NCBI RefSeq assembly: GCF_013090115.1
Contig: NZ_JABFNN010000017.1
Span: forward strand, 124,001-188,000
Reading direction: 5' to 3'
Source: Flagellimonas amphidinii
Lineage (GTDB): Bacteria; Bacteroidota; Bacteroidia; Flavobacteriales; Flavobacteriaceae
Length of the DNA stretch: 64,000 nucleotides
Shown: piece after piece, positions 39,799 through 47,605 of the stretch
How positions within the stretch are numbered: the first letter of the stretch is position 1
How the letters are laid out: every line of letters begins with the position of its first letter
The notes under the pieces: model-generated
The model's input: the letters and a program-made list of their open reading frames with translations, nothing else
Told to the model about the DNA's origin: nothing
Databases searched by the model: none
Program-made: the position numbers and the translations under genes

Positions 39799-40155
39799 TT
39801 AGTGTTTATTGCTATCATCCGTATTGTCCTCCCGATATTTACAGCAGGGATGAATGTTGTCGTAAGCTTCCTGGGTGGCCTTCAATTCTTTGGTATCATG
39901 TCCCACCTGTGCAATAGCGGTCTTTATTTTCATGGCATCGGTTTTGCGCTCATCAACGATCAAGGACAATTGATGCGTGGGTACATCCCAAAGGGCGTAC
40001 TTTACTCCAGTAACATTGAGTGCGGCCTTTTCTATGCGCATTTTGCACATTTCGCACCTACCATCTACCTCAAAGCTCATTTTCTTGTTCTTCTCCTGAG
40101 CGATTCCGGTCAAGGAAATCAACATACAGGCTAAAATTATTATTCGGATTTTCAT
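39799..40155 (-). CDS. Secreted HMA-fold metal-binding protein with CxxC and CC motifs
   Basis: A 118-residue protein with a signal peptide (residues 1-19, ending TGIAQ). The HMA-like fold carries Cys34-E-M-Cys37 (DGRCEMCK) in place of the MTCxxC loop, plus VGHDT (His86) and a C-terminal HPCC pair (Cys104-Cys105). It probably binds a thiophilic metal, perhaps copper, in the periplasm. It lies 19 bp after the TonB receptor gene and next to the HMA-MauE gene, so it could pass metal between outer and inner membranes. Confidence 0.83.
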   Translation of the reverse strand: MKIRIIILACMLISLTGIAQEKNKKMSFEVDGRCEMCKMRIEKAALNVTGVKYALWDVPTHQLSLIVDERKTDAMKIKTAIAQVGHDTKELKATQEAYDNIHPCCKYREDNTDDSNKH

Positions 40156-40174
40156 ATTGATATGTATTTATTTG

Positions 40175-42409
40175 TTATGATTTAAATCTAAAACCCATAT
40201 AGAGCATTCTACCAAAAATTGGCGCATACACAATGGTCGTGTCAAAATTTGTTCCAAAGGGGTCATCCGCTCCCAACACGGCATTGTCCTGTTTAAAATT
40301 GGTCAGGTTTTCCCCACCGAGATATACTTCAAATTTTTTGGAGAACACTTTGGTCACTTGGGCGTTCATCAAACTATAACCATCGACAAAGTCCCCCAAT
40401 TGGTACACTACAGGATTTGATGATGTATCGGGCAATCGCTGTTCCCCAATACGATTTAGGGTATAGTCAAATCGCCATTGCGAACCATTCTCCTTAGCGA
40501 CCGTATTGTATCCTAAATTAGTAAAAAACCGATGTTGGGCCTGCAAAGGTTTTTGCAACAGCCCCGTTTGGTAATCCGTTTTTACATCATAAAATTTGTA
40601 TGCGGTACGCAATTCAAAACCAGGTAGCACCTCATGGTTCAATTCTATTTGAAGACTATTTGCATAGCTCTTACCTTCCAGATTTGAGAATCTCACTTCT
40701 TGCGGGTTTTCCCAATCCACAACTATTTGATTGTCAAAATCCGTTCTATAAAAGTCAACAGAGAAATCTCCAGGACGTTCAAAAAGATTAAATCTTTGAA
40801 TAAAACCAAAACCATAGTTTACTGCTTTCTCGGGGTCAAACCCATAAATATTGCCACCATTTCCCGCTAGTTGAATAGTTCTGGATGAAGCAAACATTCG
40901 CTGGTTTTCCGCAAAAATATTGGCAGCCCTTCTTCCCAATCCAAAAGAACCTCTTATGCTTGCTTTTTCCCACGGTGTATACCGCACATGCAACCGTGGT
41001 GTAAAAAATGTCCCCAGGAGATTGTGGGTATCCACACGAGCTCCGGCAGTTAAACTCAACTTCTCCAAATTGGTATAACTGTATTCAAAGAACACCCCGG
41101 CCGATCTATCTGATCTACTAAAAGATTCCCCATTGACCAATTCATCATAACCATCATAGGCAAATGAAAGACCCGTTTTGAACTTATGTTTGGTGTTCCC
41201 CAATATTGAATTGAAAATTAGGTTGGAGTACATACTTTCATGTTCAATGTTATAGGTGTTGAAGCCATAGTACGAATCTTGGCCATGATGACTATAGGAT
41301 GCTTGAAATCCAAAACTTTGAAAGGGCAGTTCAGGAAACACATACCCCAATTTCAAAGACCCATCAAACCGTTCCGTATCTATTTCACTTCCCCAAGCGT
41401 TGGTGGTAAATCTGTCCGTATCTGGATTGAAATCTGCTTCACCAACCTGTTTTTCATCATTCAAATACCTTAGATTGAAAAAACTCACCCAACCCTTCTG
41501 TGGATTCTGGTACTGCCATCGGTTCATAATATTAATTTGATTCGCCAAAGGCGTATCCAAAAATCCATCATCATTATTATCCACTTCAATATCCCTTCTA
41601 TTGCCATGTAGATATAGTCCCGTACTCCATTTATCGGATAGCTTCGTGTTCCAATGGGTATTCAGTTCCAATCGTCCATTAAGATTGGCATAACCGTTAA
41701 CAAAAAGAGGAACATCGGTCAATGGTTTTTGCAATTCGGTATTGATTTGCCCCGAAATACTCTCATAACCATTCACAACACTTCCGGCACCTTTGGTAAT
41801 TTGAATACTTTCTACCCAAGTCCCAGGTGTAAATGTGAGTCCATATACTTGGGAAGCACCTCTTACCATGGGAATATTTTCTTGGGTAATCAATAAATAT
41901 GGACTGGTAAGTCCCAACATCTGTATTTGCTTTGTACCTGTAAGCGCATCGTTAAAATTGACATCTATGGCCGGATTGGTTTCAAAGCTTTCCGATAGAT
42001 TACAGCAAGCTGCCTTTAATAATTCGGCACTATTGATAGTGACCAAATTTTGCGAGGAAAAAATAGTTTTTTGAACCGCTTCACGTTCTTGTTCCACCAC
42101 CACTTCATCCAATTGGTTTGAAGGCACCAACCAATGGTGTACCATTTTGGGTTCATCAATAGTGAGGGTATCCGTCGTAAATCCCACAAAACTTATGATA
42201 AGTTTGTCATACTCCTTTGAATAGGGAATACTAAAGGTCCCGTCATCTTTGGTGATGGTTCCAATGGGAGAATTTTGCCAGTATACGTTGGCCCCGGCTA
42301 GGCCTATGTGTTTATTTTCGGTATTGGCCTCCATAACCATCCCATCAATTTTATCTTGGGCGGTCATCAGCATTGGAAGCCAAAAAAATAATGTTATAAA
42401 ATGTTTCAT
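40175..42409 (-). CDS. TonB-dependent receptor with plug CC motif, probable metal cluster member
   Basis: A 744-residue outer-membrane receptor. A signal peptide ends at MTAQ; residues 20-100 form a carboxypeptidase-regulatory-like domain; DEVVVEQ (101-107) is a TonB-box-like segment. The plug (about 110-230) contains an unusual Cys135-Cys136 pair in AACCNLSESF and AGSVVNGYESISGQ; a 22-strand barrel follows, ending in MGFRFKS. The size is normal for the family. Its neighbours are cysteine-rich metal proteins rather than a SusD, which suggests uptake of a metal or metal complex such as copper. The ligand is not proven. Confidence 0.88.
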   Translation of the reverse strand: MKHFITLFFWLPMLMTAQDKIDGMVMEANTENKHIGLAGANVYWQNSPIGTITKDDGTFSIPYSKEYDKLIISFVGFTTDTLTIDEPKMVHHWLVPSNQLDEVVVEQEREAVQKTIFSSQNLVTINSAELLKAACCNLSESFETNPAIDVNFNDALTGTKQIQMLGLTSPYLLITQENIPMVRGASQVYGLTFTPGTWVESIQITKGAGSVVNGYESISGQINTELQKPLTDVPLFVNGYANLNGRLELNTHWNTKLSDKWSTGLYLHGNRRDIEVDNNDDGFLDTPLANQINIMNRWQYQNPQKGWVSFFNLRYLNDEKQVGEADFNPDTDRFTTNAWGSEIDTERFDGSLKLGYVFPELPFQSFGFQASYSHHGQDSYYGFNTYNIEHESMYSNLIFNSILGNTKHKFKTGLSFAYDGYDELVNGESFSRSDRSAGVFFEYSYTNLEKLSLTAGARVDTHNLLGTFFTPRLHVRYTPWEKASIRGSFGLGRRAANIFAENQRMFASSRTIQLAGNGGNIYGFDPEKAVNYGFGFIQRFNLFERPGDFSVDFYRTDFDNQIVVDWENPQEVRFSNLEGKSYANSLQIELNHEVLPGFELRTAYKFYDVKTDYQTGLLQKPLQAQHRFFTNLGYNTVAKENGSQWRFDYTLNRIGEQRLPDTSSNPVVYQLGDFVDGYSLMNAQVTKVFSKKFEVYLGGENLTNFKQDNAVLGADDPFGTNFDTTIVYAPIFGRMLYMGFRFKS

Positions 42410-42484
42410 TACTATATTGTATTAAATTAATAATCCTTAGCCCGAATCAAAAATGAGACGGGTAAACAGTATAAATTCAATACA

Positions 42485-42892
42485 TCAAATCAAGAAGACT
42501 TGATCCAAGACCTGTATGTCCTTGACTAAATTGGGAGGTGGGTATTGCTCGTTGGGAACTGGAAGTTCTTCCAAAGGAAGATATAATTCCAAATAGGATT
42601 TAGTGAATGACACCAAAAAGACTTGATGCTTCAAATCCAAATCATCCCAAGAAAGTTTCAGGTCATCTTGACCTACAATTGTGAAAGATTCATCGTCACA
42701 GCATGGGATTTCCAGCGATTCCCCCATGGCTTCAGCAACCTCTTCCATTCCACAATCATCAGCATGCGTAAAAAAGGAAATATCCATTACCCGGCCCATA
42801 CAAAGGTGCTTGTCCACCGTCCAAGAGATTGTGGAAAGCAGCACAAGGGCAGCCAGAAAAACAGAAGTTATATGATGAAAAAACTTTTTCAC
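42485..42892 (-). CDS. HYC_CC_PP family protein
   Basis: A 135-residue exported protein that matches the HYC_CC_PP pattern: KHLC31 (the HYC position), an isolated Cys47, Cys64-Cys65 in IPCC, and the YPPP run at 117-120. A hydrophobic leader covers residues 8-26. The family is flavobacterial and uncharacterised, commonly found beside TonB receptors and HMA proteins. The start is a GTG because no upstream ATG is in frame. It precedes the TonB receptor by 75 bp and probably opens the cluster. Confidence 0.8.
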   Translation of the reverse strand: MKKFFHHITSVFLAALVLLSTISWTVDKHLCMGRVMDISFFTHADDCGMEEVAEAMGESLEIPCCDDESFTIVGQDDLKLSWDDLDLKHQVFLVSFTKSYLELYLPLEELPVPNEQYPPPNLVKDIQVLDQVFLI

Positions 42893-42897
42893 TAGCG

Positions 42898-42905
42898 CAA
42901 AATTA
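42898..42905 (-). promoter_or_regulatory. Candidate -7 box for the metal cluster
   Basis: TAATTTTG on the minus strand fits TAnnTTTG. It ends only 5 bases before the GTG start, implying a very short or absent leader, and no clear -33 TTTG is seen. Confidence 0.3.
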
Positions 42906-43009
42906 CGATTTATTTCAATTTTGAGGTTTTTAAAGTATTTTCCTTAACTAAACTTTAAGGTCACTGAGATAATGTTTTATAGGCATTTCCGACCTATTCT
43001 TAAATGAAA

Positions 43010-43017
43010 TACATTTG
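43010..43017 (+). promoter_or_regulatory. Candidate -7 box for the fRMsr-like gene
   Basis: TACATTTG matches TAnnTTTG 14 bases upstream of ATG 43032. The -33 element is not clear. Confidence 0.45.
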
Positions 43018-43031
43018 CAAAAATTGATTCT

Positions 43032-43484
43032 ATGCTGGCATCTTTAAGACCAAAAATACTGGCCATTTTACAAGACGAAGACAAAACTACCGATACGCGT
43101 CTTGGTGAAATCTGCGAATTATTACAAAACAACATTCCCTATTACGATTGGGTAGGATTCTATTTTAAAAATGGTGACAAAGAGGAATTAAAATTAGGCC
43201 CTTATGCCGGAGAACCTACCGACCACACCATTATTCCTTTTGGCAAGGGAATTTGCGGACAAGTTGCGGTAAGCAATGAAAATTTTGTGGTCCCCGATGT
43301 TGCTGCCCAAGATAACTATATTGCATGCAGCATAACTGTTAAAGCTGAAATTGTGGTGCCACTTTTTGTCAATGGGGAAAATATTGGCCAAATTGATATT
43401 GATTCCAATACGCCAGACCCATTTACGGAAGAGGACGAGCGCTTTTTGGAATTCATCAATGCTGAAGTAGCCAAAATTCTGTAA
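43032..43484 (+). CDS. GAF-domain protein, free methionine-(R)-sulfoxide reductase-like
   Basis: A 150-residue single-GAF protein aligning over its length with fRMsr (MsrC/YebR): LGPYAGEP, IPFGKGICGQ, and YIACSITVKAEIVVPL. fRMsr reduces free methionine-(R)-sulfoxide using three cysteines. The second (Cys75) and third (Cys99) are present at the usual 24-residue spacing, but the first, expected ten residues before Cys75, is His65. The catalytic Cys99 remains, so reduced activity with another resolving route, or a ligand-binding role, are both possible. No metal- or redox-gene partner is adjacent. Confidence 0.82.
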   Translation: MLASLRPKILAILQDEDKTTDTRLGEICELLQNNIPYYDWVGFYFKNGDKEELKLGPYAGEPTDHTIIPFGKGICGQVAVSNENFVVPDVAAQDNYIACSITVKAEIVVPLFVNGENIGQIDIDSNTPDPFTEEDERFLEFINAEVAKIL

Positions 43485-43536
43485 AACTTATGCTATTTTG
43501 TTGATAACCCATCCTACATTTTAGTAACAAAAAATT

Positions 43537-43544
43537 TACTTTTG
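43537..43544 (+). promoter_or_regulatory. Candidate -7 box for purH
   Basis: TACTTTTG matches TAnnTTTG and lies 31 bases upstream of ATG 43576. It nearly abuts the alternative GTG at 43546, which argues for the ATG as the real start. Confidence 0.5.
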
Positions 43545-43575
43545 TGTGCTTAAGAATTTGATTTTAAGACACCAA

Positions 43576-45108
43576 ATGAACACTGTCAAAAAGGCCTCCG
43601 CAGCACTTATTTCCGTATTTCACAAAGATGGTTTGGAGCCCATCGTAAAAAAATTGGATGAACTCGGCGTAACCCTCTATTCCACTGGGGGAACCGAAAA
43701 GTTTATCCGTGACCTCGGCATCAACGTGGTTCCCGTAGAAGATGTTACCAGTTATCCCTCCATTTTGGGCGGACGTGTAAAAACATTACACCCCAAAGTA
43801 TTTGGCGGCATATTGAACAGACAAGACAATGAGAGTGATGTAGCCCAAATGCAAGAATTTGATATTCCACAGTTGGATGTTGTCATCGTAGATCTCTACC
43901 CTTTTGAAAAAACTGTGGCCAGTGGTGCTTCAGAGCAGGACATCATTGAAAAAATCGATATCGGTGGCATTTCCTTGATCCGTGCTGCTGCAAAAAACTA
44001 TAAGGATGTGCTTTGTGTTTCCTCAATGGAGGATTACGAGGACTTTCTAAATGTTATTTCCGAAGGAAACGGCTCAACTTCTCTAGAAGACCGAAAACGA
44101 TTTGCCGGTAAGGCCTTCAATGTTTCATCACATTACGATACGGCCATTTTCAATTATTTCAACCAAAATAATGGGGAAACCGCACTCAAAATCAGTGAGA
44201 CCAAAGGACAAGTACTCCGCTATGGGGAAAATCCACATCAAAAAGGGGTTTTCTTTGGAGATTTTGATGCCATGTTCACGAAACTGCATGGCAAAGAGCT
44301 ATCCTACAACAACTTGCTGGATGTGGATGCGGCCGTCAACTTGATGGAAGAATTTAAAAAAGATGAGCCTACCTTCGCCATCCTAAAACATAACAATGCT
44401 TGTGGCCTAGCTACCAGAAACACCATAAAGCAAGCTTATGTGGATGCCTTGGCAGGTGACCCTGTTTCCGCATTTGGGGGAATTTTGATTTCCAATGTTG
44501 AGATTGACCAAGAAACTGCCGAAGAAATCCATAAACTGTTTTGTGAAGTGGTCATTGCACCAAGCTATACTGATGATGCCCTAGAAACCCTAAAAGGAAA
44601 AAAGAACAGGATCATCTTGATACAAAATGAAGTGGAATTACCACAAACATTGGTTAGAACCTGCTTGAATGGTGTTCTGGTTCAAGATAAAGACCTTAAA
44701 ACAGATACTTCTGATGACTTAAATCCAGCCACGGATAATAAACCTTCAGCTGAAGAAATTGAGGATCTGATCTTTGCATCCAAATTATGTAAGCATACCA
44801 AGAGCAACACCATTGTTTTGGCCAAGAACAAACAATTATGTGCTAGCGGTACCGGGCAAACCTCTAGAGTAGATGCATTGAACCAAGCTATTCACAAAGC
44901 CAAATCTTTCAATTTTGATTTGGAAGGTGCCGTAATGGCCAGTGATGCTTTTTTCCCTTTCCCAGATTGTGTGGAAATAGCACATAAAGCTGGAATTAAG
45001 AGTGTTATTCAACCTGGCGGATCTATTAAAGATCAGTTGAGCATTGATTATTGTAACGAAAATGGTTTGGCCATGGTAATGACTGGCACTAGGCATTTTA
45101 AGCATTAA
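43576..45108 (+). CDS. purH: Bifunctional AICAR formyltransferase/IMP cyclohydrolase PurH
   Basis: A 510-residue enzyme for the last two steps of purine synthesis. The N-terminal IMP cyclohydrolase (MGS-like) domain has ALISVFHKDGLEPIV, LYSTGGTEKFI and GGRVKTLHPKVFGGIL. The C-terminal AICAR transformylase has RYGENPHQKG, LSYNNLLDVDAA and LKHNNACG, ending in GLAMVMTGTRHFKH. ATG 43576 is chosen over GTG 43546 because a promoter box sits just before the latter. mreB follows 54 bp downstream. Confidence 0.97.
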   Translation: MNTVKKASAALISVFHKDGLEPIVKKLDELGVTLYSTGGTEKFIRDLGINVVPVEDVTSYPSILGGRVKTLHPKVFGGILNRQDNESDVAQMQEFDIPQLDVVIVDLYPFEKTVASGASEQDIIEKIDIGGISLIRAAAKNYKDVLCVSSMEDYEDFLNVISEGNGSTSLEDRKRFAGKAFNVSSHYDTAIFNYFNQNNGETALKISETKGQVLRYGENPHQKGVFFGDFDAMFTKLHGKELSYNNLLDVDAAVNLMEEFKKDEPTFAILKHNNACGLATRNTIKQAYVDALAGDPVSAFGGILISNVEIDQETAEEIHKLFCEVVIAPSYTDDALETLKGKKNRIILIQNEVELPQTLVRTCLNGVLVQDKDLKTDTSDDLNPATDNKPSAEEIEDLIFASKLCKHTKSNTIVLAKNKQLCASGTGQTSRVDALNQAIHKAKSFNFDLEGAVMASDAFFPFPDCVEIAHKAGIKSVIQPGGSIKDQLSIDYCNENGLAMVMTGTRHFKH

Positions 45109-45162
45109 TTTTAGTACATTAGCCGATAATTTTTTCGGTAACCCAAAAACTAAGAGCATTCT

Positions 45163-46191
45163 ATGGGATTTTTTGATTTTATGACGGAGGAAATTGCAAT
45201 TGACCTCGGTACCGCCAACACTTTGATCATTCATTTAGACAAAGTTGTGGTGGATAGTCCTTCCATTGTTGCAAGAGACCGTGTTACAGGCAAAATCATT
45301 GCTGTTGGTAGGGAAGCCAATATGATGCAAGGGAAAACCCATGAGAACATTAAGACCATTAGACCACTTAAAGATGGTGTAATAGCGGATTTTGATGCGT
45401 CGGAAAAAATGATCAACATGTTCATCAAGAACATTCCGGCACTAAAGAAAAAATGGTTTCCTCCCGCTCTTAGAATGGTTATTTGTATTCCATCGGGGAT
45501 TACCGAAGTGGAAATGCGAGCTGTAAGAGAATCCGCGGAGAGAGTAAACGGCAAAGAAGTCTACCTTATTCATGAGCCTATGGCCGCTGCCATTGGTATT
45601 GGTCTGGACATTATGCAGCCCAAAGGGAACATGATCGTTGACATAGGTGGGGGAACCACAGAGATTGCCGTTATTGCATTGGGTGGAATTGTTTGCGACA
45701 AGTCCGTGAAAATTGCAGGGGATGTGTTCACCAACGATATTATTTATTACATGCGTACCCAACACAACCTTTACGTTGGCGAAAGTACCGCTGAAGCCAT
45801 AAAAATTGAAATTGGGTCTGCCACGGAGGATTTGAAATCTCCTCCAGAGGACAAATCCATTCAAGGAAGAGACTTATTGACAGGTAAACCGAAACAGGTT
45901 CAGGTTTCGTATAGAGAGATTGCCAAGGCATTGGACAAAAGTATCCTACGAGTTGAAGATGCTGTAATGGAGACCCTATCGCAGACCCCTCCCGAACTTG
46001 CCGCAGATATTTACAATACGGGCATTTACCTTGCCGGAGGAGGGTCTATGCTAAGAGGATTGGATCGAAGATTATCGCAAAAAACGGATTTACCTGTTTA
46101 TATTGCAGAAGATCCTTTAAGGGCTGTAGTACGCGGTACAGGAATAGCACTTAAAAATTTAGAACGCTACAAGAGTATTCTGATTAAATAA
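45163..46191 (+). CDS. mreB: Rod-shape actin homologue MreB
   Basis: A 342-residue MreB of normal length. Phosphate 1 motif IDLGTANTLI, the IDIGGGTTEIAVI phosphate 2 motif and the C-terminal adenosine motif (LAGGGSMLRGLDRRL) are all present. It forms membrane-bound filaments that direct side-wall synthesis. First of mreBCD-mrdA-rodA. Confidence 0.97.
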   Translation: MGFFDFMTEEIAIDLGTANTLIIHLDKVVVDSPSIVARDRVTGKIIAVGREANMMQGKTHENIKTIRPLKDGVIADFDASEKMINMFIKNIPALKKKWFPPALRMVICIPSGITEVEMRAVRESAERVNGKEVYLIHEPMAAAIGIGLDIMQPKGNMIVDIGGGTTEIAVIALGGIVCDKSVKIAGDVFTNDIIYYMRTQHNLYVGESTAEAIKIEIGSATEDLKSPPEDKSIQGRDLLTGKPKQVQVSYREIAKALDKSILRVEDAVMETLSQTPPELAADIYNTGIYLAGGGSMLRGLDRRLSQKTDLPVYIAEDPLRAVVRGTGIALKNLERYKSILIK

Positions 46192-46250
46192 GATAGTGAA
46201 CCGTACCTGAGCAGTTTAAGGGCGTTCAAACTTTCAACCATACAGATGGC

Positions 46251-47063
46251 ATGCAACGCATCATCAATTTTATCCTCCGCTACAGAAATGCTTTCCTTTA
46301 CGGCTTTCTTACGCTTATTTCTTTGGTGATGACGGTTAGGTCACATTCCTATCATCAATCCAAATTCTTTAACTCATCCAAATGGCTTTCTGGAAATATT
46401 TACAATACAGGATCCAATATTTCCTCATATTTTGGACTGCGCAAAGAAAATGAAAGGCTTGTCAAGGAAAATAGACAACTGCGCAAAATGCTTTTTAACC
46501 TAAAGCCTTCCGATCAAGTTGTTGATACCTCATCTGTAAACTACGAAATAATGAGCGCTACGCTTATTAAAAATAGTTTTGCATCCCCCAGAAACTACTT
46601 GACCATCAATAAAGGGGAAAAACATGGTGTTGCCCAAGACATGGGAGTCATTACCACCAAAGGTATTCTTGGGATTGTTGAAAATGTTTCCAACAATTTT
46701 GCCACCGTGCAAAGTGTGCTCAACACAAAATCCAACATCAATGCCAAAATTAAGAACACCAATTTCTTTGGATCATTAGTTTGGAATGCAGAGGACTACA
46801 CCACGGTTCAATTGGTAGATATTCCAAGACTTGTTCCTCTGGTTGTGGGCGACACAATAGTTACTGGAGCCATGTCAAGTATTTTCCCTGAAAACATTCC
46901 CATTGGGGTCATCAAAAAATATGACCTCAATACTTCAAAGAGTTTTTACAATATTGATGTTGAGCTTTTCAATGATATGACCAACATCAAAAACATATAT
47001 TTAATCACCAACAAGCAAAGAGAGGAAATCAAATCTCTGGAAGAAACAACCTTAAATGAATAG
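46251..47063 (+). CDS. mreC: Rod-shape protein MreC
   Basis: A 270-residue bitopic protein: one transmembrane helix (about 13-30), a coiled coil (LRKENERLVKENRQLRKML) and the periplasmic beta-barrel domain (YLTINKGEKHGVAQDMGVIT, GVIKKYD). It links MreB to the PBP2-RodA synthase. Its stop lies inside the next start (8-bp overlap with mreD). Confidence 0.93.
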   Translation: MQRIINFILRYRNAFLYGFLTLISLVMTVRSHSYHQSKFFNSSKWLSGNIYNTGSNISSYFGLRKENERLVKENRQLRKMLFNLKPSDQVVDTSSVNYEIMSATLIKNSFASPRNYLTINKGEKHGVAQDMGVITTKGILGIVENVSNNFATVQSVLNTKSNINAKIKNTNFFGSLVWNAEDYTTVQLVDIPRLVPLVVGDTIVTGAMSSIFPENIPIGVIKKYDLNTSKSFYNIDVELFNDMTNIKNIYLITNKQREEIKSLEETTLNE

Positions 47064-47562
47064 CGCTCTATTTTTAAATAGTCTTCGATTTGTGCTGTTG
47101 GTCCTAACCCAAGTGCTGATTTTCAACACCCTTAATTTTTTGGGTTTCATCAATCCTTTGGTTTATGTTATCTTCTTCTACTGGTACCCTATCAAAGGAA
47201 ATAGAGCTTTGTTTCTGATCGCATCCTTTTTATTGGGCTTTATTATTGATGTTTTTTCCGATACATTGGCCATCCATACCATTGCATCTTTGACTATTGC
47301 TTATGTAAGACCTGTACTGATGCGTTTCTGTTTTGGGGTAAATTATGAATTTCAAAATTTTAGTTTTAAAAACACCACCAAAATCCAAAGGCTTACTTTT
47401 TTGGCGCTTTTAATCCTAGTACACCAAGTTATTTTTTTCTCTTTGGAAGTTTTAAGCATATCCCACTTCGTGTTGATTTTAAAAAAGGTTTTTACCACAG
47501 GTATTGTAACTTTGATGTTATGCGCACTTTTTAGTTCATTGTTTAGTCCCAAAAACGAATAA
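47056..47562 (+). CDS. mreD: Rod-shape protein MreD
   Basis: A 168-residue polytopic membrane protein with five to six hydrophobic helices, for example LVYVIFFYWYPI and LIASFLLGFIIDVFSDTLAIH. MreD sequences are poorly conserved; the identification rests on topology, size and its place between mreC (8-bp overlap) and mrdA. Confidence 0.88.
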   Translation: MNSALFLNSLRFVLLVLTQVLIFNTLNFLGFINPLVYVIFFYWYPIKGNRALFLIASFLLGFIIDVFSDTLAIHTIASLTIAYVRPVLMRFCFGVNYEFQNFSFKNTTKIQRLTFLALLILVHQVIFFSLEVLSISHFVLILKKVFTTGIVTLMLCALFSSLFSPKNE

Positions 47563-47605
47563 AAAAGTTGTTATTTCGTTGGAATAAATATAGTTGGAAG
47601 GCATT

